DNA of 64,000 nucleotides from Clostridia bacterium (GCA_029059705.1 JAIDVM010000031.1:1-64000), one strand, 5' to 3'; shown: positions 18,916 to 26,971, numbered from the stretch's first letter. The notes: generated by a model from the sequence alone, not told the origin. Made by a program: numbers and translations.

Positions 18916-19453
18916 AAAAGTAACGCAGGTCAAGGCGGACAAGGGCTTTAAAATCTGGGATTTAATAATTTACGGCGCGGTTGCTTTAATAATAGCCGTA
19001 ATCTTTATCGCCGTCTTTGTCACCCGCGACGCAAGCCCCTTAAAGGGCGTAAAAATTTACACCGACGAGGTTTTGGTTTTCGAGTATAACTTCACCGACG
19101 GCGAATATAAAAATTATTCGCCCCAAACCGTCGTTATAATCGAAAAGCCGCTTGCCGTTCAGTCCGTGGGTTCTCATGTCATTCTGCATGACCCCCCTGT
19201 CATTCTGAGGCTTGCCGAAGAATCCCCCGCCGAAAATACTTTAAAAATAAAAGTAACCGCAAACGGCGGCTACAACGTTATTGAAATAGATAAAGCGGAA
19301 AGGTCGGTTAAAATAACCGAAGCCGACTGCGGCAAGCGCGACTGCGTTTACACCGCCGCAATTACGGACAACAGCGGCATGATTTATTGCTCGCCCCATA
19401 AACTTCGTATTTTGCCCTACGACTTCGATGCCGGCGACAACATAATAATTTAA
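18905..19453 (+). CDS. NusG-domain-II-type membrane protein with an inserted repeat
   Basis: 182 aa. One N-terminal membrane helix (LIIYGAVALIIAVIFIAVFV) is followed by a small extracytoplasmic domain. That domain ends in the pattern seen in stand-alone NusG domain II proteins: ADCGKRDCVYT..., a spacer, then GMIYCSPHKLRI. Such proteins often accompany ApbE, Gx-transporter and Rnf genes, but their biochemical role is unsettled. The ATG at 18905 overlaps the apbE stop by 11 nt and has GGTGAT 4 nt upstream; an in-frame GTG at 18896 is less likely. Between residues about 91 and 108 the protein carries segments translated from a dispersed palindromic element (VILRLAEES), an in-frame insertion into the domain. 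Confidence 0.8.
   Translation: MSLKKVTQVKADKGFKIWDLIIYGAVALIIAVIFIAVFVTRDASPLKGVKIYTDEVLVFEYNFTDGEYKNYSPQTVVIIEKPLAVQSVGSHVILHDPPVILRLAEESPAENTLKIKVTANGGYNVIEIDKAERSVKITEADCGKRDCVYTAAITDNSGMIYCSPHKLRILPYDFDAGDNIII
19177..19225 (+). repeat. Family A palindromic element inside a coding region
   Basis: A short half-copy (TGTCATTCTGCATGA, 19177-19191) is followed by a 28-nt unit at 19198-19225 that is identical to 59103-59130, an intergenic copy. It keeps the reading frame of the NusG-domain-II gene and is read as VILRLAEES. Confidence 0.85.
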
Positions 19454-19504
19454 AAAGATTTAAAACGATAACCCCCCGAAAGGGCGTTTGTCATATACAA
19501 ACAA

Positions 19505-19550
19505 ATAGCACACCATACTTAAAAAACTAAGTGTAGCGTGCTATATTTTT
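19505..19550 (+). terminator. Likely terminator of the apbE operon
   Basis: A 17-position stem (19505-19521 with 19528-19544) with three imperfect pairs and a 6-nt A-rich loop, followed by ATTTTT. It lies about 50 nt after the stop of the NusG-domain-II gene. Confidence 0.6.
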
Positions 19551-19660
19551 AATTGCTGGAATGATAAATTTCAATTTTTCTGACTGCTCGTCGTTGCGAG
19601 GGAGCAATGCGACCGCGGCAATTCAGACTGTTCCGCTCTTTCCAAATATTTACGTCAAAA

Positions 19661-19703
19661 CCCCGAAAAACGTTAATTTTTACGCTTTTCGGGGTTGTTT
19701 TTT
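19661..19703 (+). terminator. Terminator hairpin between convergent operons
   Basis: CCCCGAAAAACG (19661-19672) pairs with CGCTTTTCGGGG (19683-19694) except for one position, and is followed by TTGTTTTTT. In the other direction it is followed by TTTTGAC, so it may also stop transcripts from rnf. Confidence 0.75.
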
Positions 19704-19714
19704 AATTGTACTAT

Positions 19715-19746
19715 ATCCGTATTTTACATAAAAAGTACGGATTTTT
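19715..19746 (+). terminator. Second hairpin with T-tract downstream of rnfB
   Basis: ATCCGTA (19715-19721) pairs with TACGGAT (19736-19742), the inner TTTT/AAAA can extend the stem, and TTTTT follows on the + strand. It lies 30 nt beyond the rnfB stop and could work in either direction. Confidence 0.45.
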
Positions 19747-19776
19747 CCATATCTTTAAGATGTATTTAAGTCTTCG

Positions 19777-20661
19777 TTAAGCCGTTTTTTCGGCGGGCTG
19801 TTCGGGCTTTGATTTTATTTCTTCAACCTTTTCAGCGGCAATTTTGCGGCTTAAAATAATCTTTTTGGGGCATTTCTGCGCGCACGTCATGCAACCGGTG
19901 CACTTTTCGTAATCTATGCGCGGCAGGTTGTCAACCATCGTAATCGCGCCGTTCGGGCAGCTTTTTGCGCAAATTCCGCAGCCAATGCAGCCCGTTTTGC
20001 ACGCCGAAATCACTTCTTTGCCCTTTAAAAGGGAGGAGCACCCAACGTAAACGGGCGCGGAGGAAGGAATTCTGCCAATAAGCTTTTTGGGGCAAGCCGT
20101 TATGCACGCCCCGCACGAAACGCACTTGTCGGGGTCAATCTTAGCAACGCCGTTTTTAATGGCAATTGCGCCCTCGGGGCACGCCGCCGCGCAGTCCCCG
20201 CACCCAAGGCACGCGAACTTACACGATTTATTGCCGCCCAAAAGCGAATTGCACCCCGCGCACGTCGGATTGCCCATATATTGAAACTTAACGGCGCAGT
20301 TTTCCGCCGTTCCGCTGCAATGCACCGTTGCAACCGTGGGTTCTTCGTCTTTAAGCTCAATGCCCAAAAGCTTTGCTATTTCAGCCTTTTTTTCGGGCGA
20401 GGTTACGTGACAGTCGGCAAGGTTTCCGCTTCCGTCGGCGAGCTTAGCCGCAAAGCCGCCGCAGCCCGAACAGCCGCAGCCGCCGCAGTTCGCACCCGCA
20501 AGATTTTCTAAAATTTTTGTGACTTTTTCGTCCACGTTTACTTTAAAAACTTTGCCTACGATAAGTATGAGCGCGCCGATAAGTATTGCCGAGCCGGCGA
20601 AAATGCCGACTACTATTCCCAAAGTTATCCAGGTCTGCGAGGTTATTTCCAAAATATTCAT
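19777..20661 (-). CDS. rnfB: Rnf complex subunit RnfB (ferredoxin-binding Fe-S subunit)
   Basis: 294 aa. RnfB accepts electrons from reduced ferredoxin and passes them into the Rnf membrane complex. It has an N-terminal membrane helix (residues about 11-36), then a Cys-rich motif ANCGGCGCSGC near residue 57-67 that binds the first Fe-S cluster. Further along are ferredoxin-type motifs CLGCGDCAAACP, CVSCGACITACP, CIGCGICAKSCP and CTGCMTCAQKCP, so several 4Fe-4S clusters are expected. It is the last gene of the cluster; an AAGGAGG site precedes its ATG and a 16-nt gap separates it from rnfA. Confidence 0.96.
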   Translation of the reverse strand: MNILEITSQTWITLGIVVGIFAGSAILIGALILIVGKVFKVNVDEKVTKILENLAGANCGGCGCSGCGGFAAKLADGSGNLADCHVTSPEKKAEIAKLLGIELKDEEPTVATVHCSGTAENCAVKFQYMGNPTCAGCNSLLGGNKSCKFACLGCGDCAAACPEGAIAIKNGVAKIDPDKCVSCGACITACPKKLIGRIPSSAPVYVGCSSLLKGKEVISACKTGCIGCGICAKSCPNGAITMVDNLPRIDYEKCTGCMTCAQKCPKKIILSRKIAAEKVEEIKSKPEQPAEKTA

Positions 20662-20677
20662 TAAATTTTAAACCTCC

Positions 20678-21271
20678 TTAAATCGAGAATACCATAAACG
20701 CCATGCATATAAAGCAAGCCGTAACCATTGCGGTGGGGAAGCCCGTTAAAGCCTTTGGCGTTTTGTAATAGTTGAGTTTTTCTCTAAGTCCGCTCATTAT
20801 AACCATTACGAGAGTAAAGCCTATGCCCGCGAATAATGCGTATAAAACCGCCCAGCCGATATTCATTGTTGCCGTGCCTATTATCGCTTCCATGTCGCCT
20901 ATTACAAGCTCGGTTACGCCGAGCACCGCGCAGTTGGTGGTTATGAGCGGCAGATACACGCCCATTGCGTTGTAGAGCGAGGGGGAAAGCTTTCTTATAA
21001 TCATTTCAAGCATCTGCACGAGCGAGGCTATGATGAATATAAAGAAGATTATTTCAAGAAAGCCAAACCCGAGCGGCTCCATAACGCAGGTGTAAATAGG
21101 GTAGGTGACAAGCGTTGCAAGCGCCATAACCACGGTAACCGCAACGCCCATGCCGAGCGCGGACGAGGTCTTTTTCGAAACCCCTAAAAAGGGGCAAATG
21201 CCGTAGGATTTGTTGGTTATGAAGTTATTCGTCAAAACCGCCGCCAAAACTATTGCAATAAACGTTCCCAT
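20678..21271 (-). CDS. rnfA: Rnf complex membrane subunit RnfA
   Basis: 197 aa, six predicted membrane helices. RnfA is homologous to NqrE and RnfE and forms part of the ion-translocating membrane core. Recognisable features are the N-terminal VLTNNFITNKSYGICPFLGVS segment with Cys26, and the half-membrane TTNCAVLGVTEL motif in the middle. In the family, such cysteines ligate an Fe-S cluster at the interface with RnfE. It starts one nucleotide after rnfE ends, with AAGGAGGG upstream. Confidence 0.96.
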   Translation of the reverse strand: MGTFIAIVLAAVLTNNFITNKSYGICPFLGVSKKTSSALGMGVAVTVVMALATLVTYPIYTCVMEPLGFGFLEIIFFIFIIASLVQMLEMIIRKLSPSLYNAMGVYLPLITTNCAVLGVTELVIGDMEAIIGTATMNIGWAVLYALFAGIGFTLVMVIMSGLREKLNYYKTPKALTGFPTAMVTACFICMAFMVFSI

Positions 21272-21272
21272 T

Positions 21273-21920
21273 TTACGCGCCCTCCTTTAAAAGGTTTTCG
21301 CGCGCGAGCCTGTTGGACTTAACGCGCCTGGATTTTTCAAAGCAGTCCAAAACGTAAGTGAACACCGCAATCGCAAGCCCGTAAACGAGGAAGGAGCCCG
21401 CGGGCGTTGCAAGCATGGCAATTTTAAAGTCCATTATTTTCAGCCCGAAAAGCGAGCCGCTGCCGAAGAACTCGCAGATAATTCCCATCAACGTGAGCGC
21501 GCACGTAAAGCCCAAGCCGTTGGCAATTCCGTCCACGGCGGATTCCAAAACTGTATGCTTGTTTGCAAACGCTTCGGCTCTGCCGAGGATTATGCAGTTT
21601 ACTACGATTAAAGCGAGGAACCCGCCCAAGCTGTCGTAAAGGGATGGCAAATACTTTTCCAGAACCATTCTAACGAATGTAACCAAAGTTGCGATAACAA
21701 CTATGTAGCACGGTATGCGCACCGCGTTTGGAATAACCTTTCTCAAAGCCGAAATAATTATGTTGCTCAAAGTCAGAACGACCAAAACAGTTAAGCCCAT
21801 GCCCGCCGCCGAGGTTGCCGACTTAATAAGCGCAAGGGTGGGGCAGGTGCCCAAAACCAGCATAAGCGTGGGGTTTTGAAAAATAAGTCCGTCAAGCGTA
21901 ATTCTCTTATACTTGTTCAT
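21273..21920 (-). CDS. rnfE: Rnf complex membrane subunit RnfE
   Basis: 215 aa, six predicted membrane helices and a basic C-terminal tail. RnfE pairs with RnfA as the inverted-topology homologue (NqrD family). The paired motifs LMLVLGTCPTLAL (N-terminal) and VVNCIILGRAEAFA (middle) are the RnfE counterparts of the RnfA cysteine segments. Its ATG shares one base with the rnfG stop (TGATG), so the two are translationally coupled; a GGGAGGTAA site lies upstream. Confidence 0.96.
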   Translation of the reverse strand: MNKYKRITLDGLIFQNPTLMLVLGTCPTLALIKSATSAAGMGLTVLVVLTLSNIIISALRKVIPNAVRIPCYIVVIATLVTFVRMVLEKYLPSLYDSLGGFLALIVVNCIILGRAEAFANKHTVLESAVDGIANGLGFTCALTLMGIICEFFGSGSLFGLKIMDFKIAMLATPAGSFLVYGLAIAVFTYVLDCFEKSRRVKSNRLARENLLKEGA

Positions 21921-22576
21921 CAGCCGTTACCTCCCAAAAGTCCGCCGACAAAGCTTAACGCTCCGTTCACCGCGTTGCACACGGCGGTTGAGGACATCGT
22001 CGCGCCCGACACTATATATTCGTCGTTATCCTTGTCGGGAACGTATTGTATTCCCGCCTCGTAACCGTCCACTATGTCCTGTAAAAGTGATGAGCCGTTT
22101 ATATCCGACATCAGCGTCTGCGACGCGCTTTGCGAAATTACAACCCTGTATATGCCCGAAATAACGCCGTTTTCAACGGTTATCGCAACCCAGCAGGTTA
22201 TGTTGCCGCCCGCGTAGCCGCGCTTGCCCTTAGAGGATACGAGATAGTTGAAAACTTCGTTGCCGTCCTCGGTGAATTTAACCTTATAAGCCTGTTTAAC
22301 TTCAGCCGCGCCGATTGCAACCGGTTTTTCCAAAAGCCCTTTGGGGTTCGAAACGGTGCTGTCGATAACGGCGTCGTTGCCGTTTTCGTCAAGTCCGTAA
22401 ACGGTTACTTCCTTGCCCTCGTAAATGCTCGTAACGGCTCTTTGCAGCCTTTCGCCTTCGGTTACTTCCATAAACCCGAAGCAAACCGTTAAAAACGCGC
22501 CGCTAACCAAAAGCACGCACAAAAGGGCGGTTATGCACTTAAAAACGTTGCTTTTAAAAAACTCTTTAACGGTCAT
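21920..22576 (-). CDS. rnfG: Rnf complex flavoprotein RnfG
   Basis: 218 aa. An N-terminal membrane helix (residues 11-36) is followed by an extracytoplasmic FMN-binding domain. The C-terminal SGATMSS motif contains the Thr (residue 193) that carries covalent FMN in this family, the target of ApbE. The start directly follows the rnfD stop without a gap. The flavin sits outside the membrane, matching the lipoprotein location of the ApbE encoded at 17794. Confidence 0.96.
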   Translation of the reverse strand: MTVKEFFKSNVFKCITALLCVLLVSGAFLTVCFGFMEVTEGERLQRAVTSIYEGKEVTVYGLDENGNDAVIDSTVSNPKGLLEKPVAIGAAEVKQAYKVKFTEDGNEVFNYLVSSKGKRGYAGGNITCWVAITVENGVISGIYRVVISQSASQTLMSDINGSSLLQDIVDGYEAGIQYVPDKDNDEYIVSGATMSSTAVCNAVNGALSFVGGLLGGNG

Positions 22577-23665
22577 TTATTTGCCCTCCTTAACGCTCTT
22601 TTGCTTTTTTTCGCGCTTATATCCGAAGGGTTTGCGCCGTATATATCTGTCGATTAACGGCACTAAAAGGTTCATTAGCATTATTACGAACGAGGCGACT
22701 TCCTTTTTTGTAAAGACTTGCAAAAGCGCAACCAAAATTGCGCCCGCAACGTAATAAACCACTTGCCCCCAAACGCCCTTAGGCGAGGTTACGTAGTCGG
22801 GGAACATGAACACCGCCGCAAACAGCACGCCGCCCGAAAGGATATGCGGCAGGAACAGCGAAATATCGAAGGTGTATCCGTGCGCGTAGTAGCCCGTAAG
22901 CTTATCCGCGTCGCCCGCAAACCCGCCTATAAGCGTTGCGGTTAAACCGAACACGGCGATAAAGAGGAGGGGCTGCCACCACTTGATAACCTTTCTCACC
23001 GAAAGATATATGTACCCTAATATAATGGCGATACCGCACGTTTCGCCTATGCAGCCCGCAACGCCCGTGCCCAAAAGAAGGTCTACGGCGTTTAACGCGG
23101 TTCCTTCACCAACGGCTAAAAATCCCGAAAGATTTGTCGCGCCCGTAATTATGTCTGCCGAGCTTTCCATTATGGGGCCGAAGTTGGCCTTAACGTAAAC
23201 GTTCATCGACATGGTAAAGCTTAAAAGCATAAACACGCGCGCCGCCGCCGCGGGGTTGACAAGGTTTTTGCCCGTGCCGCCGAACAGCATTTTAACGATT
23301 GCAATGGCGAACACGCTGCCTATGATTACCTCGTACCAATTCACGCGCGAGGGGAGTATCAAAGCCAGAATAAGCCCCGTTACGACTGATGTGAAATCGA
23401 ACTGTTTCCACCAGTTGAGGCACACATATCCTGCGTTTTTGCACTTTTCGGCAAAGCCTTTTTTAAGAATAAAATAATATATAAACTCCGTTGCCACGCA
23501 CGCTAAAACGGCGGTTAGCTCCACAACCAGCGCCTGCCAGCCGAAGAACACTATGCCCGCAACCGCGCACGGCAAAAGCGAAATGATAACGTCTATCATT
23601 ATGCCTTTTGTGGTGCGGCGTGATTTTACGTGAGGGGGAGTGGAGATTACCACGGTGTTATCCAT
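22577..23665 (-). CDS. rnfD: Rnf complex membrane flavoprotein RnfD
   Basis: 362 aa with about nine to ten membrane helices, NqrB-like. The start at 23665 is chosen because AAAGGAG lies 6 nt upstream and the ATG overlaps the rnfC stop by 8 nt (ATGGATAA); an in-frame ATG 36 nt earlier lacks a site. The DIITGATNLSG segment contains Thr177, the expected FMN attachment residue. The conserved FGGTGKNLVNPAAAAR segment is also present. RnfD contributes to electron transfer across the membrane and to the ion path. Confidence 0.95.
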   Translation of the reverse strand: MDNTVVISTPPHVKSRRTTKGIMIDVIISLLPCAVAGIVFFGWQALVVELTAVLACVATEFIYYFILKKGFAEKCKNAGYVCLNWWKQFDFTSVVTGLILALILPSRVNWYEVIIGSVFAIAIVKMLFGGTGKNLVNPAAAARVFMLLSFTMSMNVYVKANFGPIMESSADIITGATNLSGFLAVGEGTALNAVDLLLGTGVAGCIGETCGIAIILGYIYLSVRKVIKWWQPLLFIAVFGLTATLIGGFAGDADKLTGYYAHGYTFDISLFLPHILSGGVLFAAVFMFPDYVTSPKGVWGQVVYYVAGAILVALLQVFTKKEVASFVIMLMNLLVPLIDRYIRRKPFGYKREKKQKSVKEGK

Positions 23666-25073
23666 TGTCTTTCTCCTTTTTGTCGTCGTTGGTTTTTTCA
23701 TTGGGCATCAGCGGCACTAAGGGTGCGCTTCTTCCCTTTTGGTCGGCGGGCTTAGGCGCGGCGGGTGCCGAAGTCATTTTAGCCCGCAAATATCCCTTGG
23801 TTTTGCGTATTGCCTGAATTAAAGGTCGCTTGGCGGGGCAGATATATTCGCACGCGCCGCACTCTATGCACGAAAGCACGTTGCCGTATTTGGCCGCCGC
23901 GTCAAAGTCGCCCGCAGCCGAATAAAACGCCGTGTTCACGGGCATTAAGTGCATGGGGCAAACGTCGGCGCACTTGCCGCAGTTAAGGCAGGGGGTGGGT
24001 TCTTCGGCGGAAGCTTCGGTTTTGTCCAAAAGCAGCACGCCCGAAGTCGTTTTGTGCGTATAAACGTCGTAGGTCGAAATCGCCATGCCCGTCATAGGCC
24101 CGCCCTGAATAACTTTTTTGGGGCTGACAAGTTCGCCGCCGCAAAAATCCACAATGTATTTAATAGGCGTGCCTACGCGCACCCTAAGGTTTTTGGGATT
24201 TTTAACGGCTTTGCCCGAAACGGTTAAAACCCTTTCGTAAAGCGGTTTGCCAAGCTCGACGGCCTCGCATACGGCAAAAGCGGTGGCTACGTTTTGAACG
24301 ACTACGCCGCAGTCGGCGGGCAGCTTGCCCATGCCTACGCGCCGTCCCGTGGTTACGTAAATGAGTTGCTTTTCGCCGCCCATAGGATATTGCTTTTTTA
24401 AAATCACGGGCTTTATGTCGTCGAATTTTTCAAACGCCTTAATGCACTCGGGCTTGTTCGCCTCGATGCCGATTATTATGTTCTGCACGCCCAAAGCGCG
24501 CGCAACGTATCTTGCCCCGCGCGCGATTTCTTCGGTGTGTTCGAGCATAAGGCGGTGGTCGCAGGTTAAATAAGGCTCGCACTCCGCGCCGTTTAAAATA
24601 AGCGTGTCAACGGGTGTGCGCGGCGCAACTTTAACCGCCGCGGGAAAACCCGCGCCGCCCAAGCCCACTATGCCGCACTCCTTAATGCGCGCTTTAATCC
24701 GCTCGCCGTCCGCGTCCGCGGGGAGGGGGTCGAAATAAATTTTTTCTTCCGAACCCTCGTCGCGTTTGATAAATATGAACTTTTCGTTCGCGCCGTTTGC
24801 GCCCGTTTCCTCTTTAATTTCGGTAACCGTTCCCGCAACGCTTGCAAACACGTCCGAGGAAATCGGTCCGTCCGCCCGCGCAATCAGCTCGCCCTCTTTA
24901 ACGCGCTGCCCAACCTCCGCAACAGGCACGGCGGGTTTGCCGAGCGACTGCGCCGTTGAAATCGCAACGACTTCGGGCGGCGGCAGCGTTTCGATGGGCG
25001 CGTTTTCCGAAAGCGCCTTTGCGCCTTTGGGGTGTACGCCGCCGAAGTAAAGTCTACCTTTAACAGCTTTCAT
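23658..25073 (-). CDS. rnfC: Rnf complex subunit RnfC
   Basis: 471 aa. RnfC is the cytoplasmic NAD(H)-reactive subunit, related to NuoF. Seen in order: an N-terminal barrel-sandwich region (about 1-110), a glycine-rich nucleotide-binding segment (GIVGLGGAGFPAAVK) with NGAECEPYLTCDHRLM, an SLBB-like region, and two 4Fe-4S motifs (CLNCGKCADVCP and CIECGACEYICP) near residues 375-425. The C-terminal tail is Lys/Pro-rich. It is the first rnf gene, with AAGGAG 5-6 nt before the ATG, giving the common clostridial order C-D-G-E-A-B. Confidence 0.96.
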   Translation of the reverse strand: MKAVKGRLYFGGVHPKGAKALSENAPIETLPPPEVVAISTAQSLGKPAVPVAEVGQRVKEGELIARADGPISSDVFASVAGTVTEIKEETGANGANEKFIFIKRDEGSEEKIYFDPLPADADGERIKARIKECGIVGLGGAGFPAAVKVAPRTPVDTLILNGAECEPYLTCDHRLMLEHTEEIARGARYVARALGVQNIIIGIEANKPECIKAFEKFDDIKPVILKKQYPMGGEKQLIYVTTGRRVGMGKLPADCGVVVQNVATAFAVCEAVELGKPLYERVLTVSGKAVKNPKNLRVRVGTPIKYIVDFCGGELVSPKKVIQGGPMTGMAISTYDVYTHKTTSGVLLLDKTEASAEEPTPCLNCGKCADVCPMHLMPVNTAFYSAAGDFDAAAKYGNVLSCIECGACEYICPAKRPLIQAIRKTKGYLRAKMTSAPAAPKPADQKGRSAPLVPLMPNEKTNDDKKEKDNG

Positions 25074-25087
25074 TCTTCTCCTTTCAT

Positions 25088-25205
25088 AAATGCGCTTCCG
25101 CTGCGCGTAACTATGTTGAACTCCGCTTTTTTTCAGTCACGTACTTCTGTGTACGCTCCTGTCAAAAATGCTCGTTCGCCTTGTTACGCTTGCGTTATCG
25201 CATTT
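25088..25205. repeat. Family B palindromic element (118 nt)
   Basis: Outer inverted repeats AAATGCG (25088-25094) and CGCATTT (25199-25205), with inner imperfect partners CTGCGCGTAAC and GTTACGC. The centre, 25136-25159, is identical over about 24 nt to 58932-58955 and contains the small stem CGTAC-TTCTGT-GTACG. It fills the gap between rnfC and the Gx gene and overlaps the Gx stop codon. Confidence 0.75.
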
Positions 25206-25755
25206 AAAGTTTATCAGGTTTATTGGTTTTATTTAACAATTTTTCAAATACGCTCTGCGGCACGCACTTAAAAACGAACAGCGTAACCGCGCCGACAACC
25301 GCGCCCGAAAGCACTCCCAAAAGCGCAAGATAGGGCAGGTTGGCAAACATTAAAAAAGACCCCGACAAAAACACGAACACGACGTTTTGCGTTACGTTGT
25401 GTAAAACCGCCGCAGCAACCGAAATTGCCGCAAGCGAAACTTTGGGGTAAACTGAATACATGAGCGCGGAAGAGAGCGCCATCGAAACAACTCCGCCCGT
25501 AAAGCTGTAAAGCATAGAGGAGAGGTTGCCAGCGTACACCGCGCCCAAAAACGTTTTTACGGCGACCACGGCGAACGCCTCGGCGGGCGAATATAAAATA
25601 AGCGCAATCAGCGAAAATACGTTTGCCAATCCCGCCTTTGCGCCGGGGACGAAAAGCGGCGGCAAAAGACTTTCGATAATAAAAGCCACCAGACTAAGCC
25701 CCGTAAGTATTCCAAGAACGGCTATCTTTTTTGCCGCGTTTTTTGCCGTGCCCAT
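25204..25755 (-). CDS. Gx transporter family membrane protein
   Basis: 183 aa, about five to six membrane helices. The PGAKAGLANVFSLIAL motif near the N-terminus, KTFLGAVYAGNL in the middle and the HNVTQN segment match the Gx transporter family (often annotated as heptaprenyl diphosphate synthase component I). Its substrate is not established. These proteins recur beside NusG-domain-II, ApbE and Rnf genes, which fits a role in flavin or quinone supply to membrane electron transfer (inference). The ATG at 25755 is chosen; an in-frame TTG 18 nt upstream overlaps the -10 region. No Shine-Dalgarno is seen, and the promoter places +1 at the ATG. The rnf genes follow on the same strand, so co-transcription is possible. 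Confidence 0.85.
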   Translation of the reverse strand: MGTAKNAAKKIAVLGILTGLSLVAFIIESLLPPLFVPGAKAGLANVFSLIALILYSPAEAFAVVAVKTFLGAVYAGNLSSMLYSFTGGVVSMALSSALMYSVYPKVSLAAISVAAAVLHNVTQNVVFVFLSGSFLMFANLPYLALLGVLSGAVVGAVTLFVFKCVPQSVFEKLLNKTNKPDKL

Positions 25756-25761
25756 GCTTGT

Positions 25762-25790
25762 ATTATACAACAAATTCTGTAATTAGTAAA
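25762..25790 (-). promoter_or_regulatory. Sigma-A promoter of the Gx gene, leaderless geometry
   Basis: On the minus strand: TTTACT (25790-25785), a 17-nt spacer, TATAAT (25767-25762), then six nucleotides to the ATG at 25755. The calculated +1 is the start codon itself. This is the same geometry as the apbE promoter. Confidence 0.75.
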
Positions 25791-25875
25791 TAGAAAAACA
25801 GAAAGAATATTACAAAATTTTTTATTTTATCTCATAATTTCGCCAAAAAATGTTATTAAGTATAAAAATAACGAA

Positions 25876-25904
25876 ATCTCCCGCCCAAAACGCGGGCGGG
25901 AGAT
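25876..25904 (-). terminator. Terminator of the YitT-family gene
   Basis: Stem ATCTCCCGCCC (25876-25886) / GGGCGGGAGAT (25894-25904), loop AAAACGC. T-rich sequence follows on both sides (TTGTTGTTTTT on +, TTCGTTATTTTT on -), so it can end transcription from the YitT-family gene. Confidence 0.8.
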
Positions 25905-25955
25905 TGTTGTTTTTAAAAAATTGCTCAAACTAATAAAGCGGTTGGGTTTTAAGCT

Positions 25956-26924
25956 TTAAAGCTCGTCGTCGTTGTGGTTTTTATAGCCCTCGCCGTAAAT
26001 TTCCCTTGCCGAGGAAACAATCATAAAAGCGTTGGGGTCGGTTTGCTTAACCGCGTCGTGCAGCTTGGGGTACAAAAAGCCCTTAATCGCGCACATGATT
26101 ATTTTGCGGTCGTAAGGGTTTGCCGAGGTTAAATCCGCTTCGTCGGGCGCATTTTCTTTTTTGCGCAGCTGTGCGTAAGCTCCGTTGGCATCCAAAAGGG
26201 TTGCGCCTGCGTCAAGCTCGTTTAAAATCTTTTTACACATGGCTTCGGCGTGTTCGGCGGTGGTAATAACGTAAACGAGCTTCGCCGTGTTTCCGCCGTA
26301 TAAAAACCAGTCGAACAAAACGACGTAAACGATTATCGTAAGCACGGTGTAGCACGCAAGCACTACGTTTTGGAAAACCGCAACCGAGCCGACGACGATT
26401 AACATATCAATCGCCATTGAAATGGTGCCCGTGCGAATGTAACGGAATTTTTTTCTTAAAATCTTTACGAGGATATCCGTTCCGCCCGTGGTTGCGCCCA
26501 TTCTGAAAATAAGCCCCAGCCCCACGCCGAACATCGCGCCGCCTATAAGCGCCGACAATAAAAGCGTGTCGCTGCCCATGTCGGGCATGAATTGCAGCAC
26601 CGTGTTGCTCCACAAAAACATCAAAAGGGAGGAAAGAACGGTTGCGTAAACGGACGGCAGGATAAATTGTTTGCCCAAAAAGATAATCCCGAGGACGAAC
26701 ATCGGCACGTTTATTGCGATTACGAGTATGCCCGTAAGCTGTAATTCCTTGCCTGCGGCAAGCCCGATAAGGTGGTTTATGATAATCGCAATTCCCGTAA
26801 CTCCGCCGGGCGCAATGTCGTTCGCGTCTAAAAACAGCGAGGCGCCAAGCGAAAAAATAACGCAGCCGAGCGTTATTACCACATATTTTTTAAGGTATTC
26901 GAAGACTTTTTTTCTGTTTTTCAT
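25956..26924 (-). CDS. YitT family membrane protein (DUF161/DUF2179)
   Basis: 322 aa. Five to six N-terminal membrane helices carry the family pattern DANDIAPGGVTGIAI and GATTGGTDILVKILRKKF. A soluble C-terminal DUF2179-like domain (about residues 220-310, GFLYPKLHDAVKQTDPNAFMIV) follows. The molecular function of YitT proteins is not established. Length is slightly above the usual 280-300 aa because of an insert around KKENAPDEADLTSANPYD. It has its own perfect promoter, and AAGGAG lies 7 nt before the ATG. Confidence 0.9.
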   Translation of the reverse strand: MKNRKKVFEYLKKYVVITLGCVIFSLGASLFLDANDIAPGGVTGIAIIINHLIGLAAGKELQLTGILVIAINVPMFVLGIIFLGKQFILPSVYATVLSSLLMFLWSNTVLQFMPDMGSDTLLLSALIGGAMFGVGLGLIFRMGATTGGTDILVKILRKKFRYIRTGTISMAIDMLIVVGSVAVFQNVVLACYTVLTIIVYVVLFDWFLYGGNTAKLVYVITTAEHAEAMCKKILNELDAGATLLDANGAYAQLRKKENAPDEADLTSANPYDRKIIMCAIKGFLYPKLHDAVKQTDPNAFMIVSSAREIYGEGYKNHNDDEL

Positions 26925-26942
26925 GCCGTAGCTCCTTATAAA

Positions 26943-26971
26943 ATTATATCAAACGGTTGCAATAATGTCAA
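26943..26971 (-). promoter_or_regulatory. Consensus sigma-A promoter of the YitT-family gene
   Basis: On the minus strand: TTGACA (26971-26966), a 17-nt spacer and TATAAT (26948-26943), both boxes perfect. The expected +1 at about 26936 gives a leader of only about 12 nt that begins with the AAGGAG ribosome site. Confidence 0.9.

Larger units (their letters stand above)
19454..19776. other. Convergent intergenic region with stacked hairpins
   Basis: No gene is seen between the NusG-domain-II gene and rnfB, which converge. The region contains three hairpins (19505-19550, 19661-19703, 19715-19746). Between them at about 19585-19620 is a GC-richer piece (TTGCGAGGGAGCAATGCGAC) that resembles dispersed intergenic repeats, but only one copy lies in this window. 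Confidence 0.6.

Noticed and set aside
19454-19776. Small RNA gene in the apbE-rnfB gap
   Set aside because: Hairpins are present, but each fits a terminator and no promoter points into the gap.
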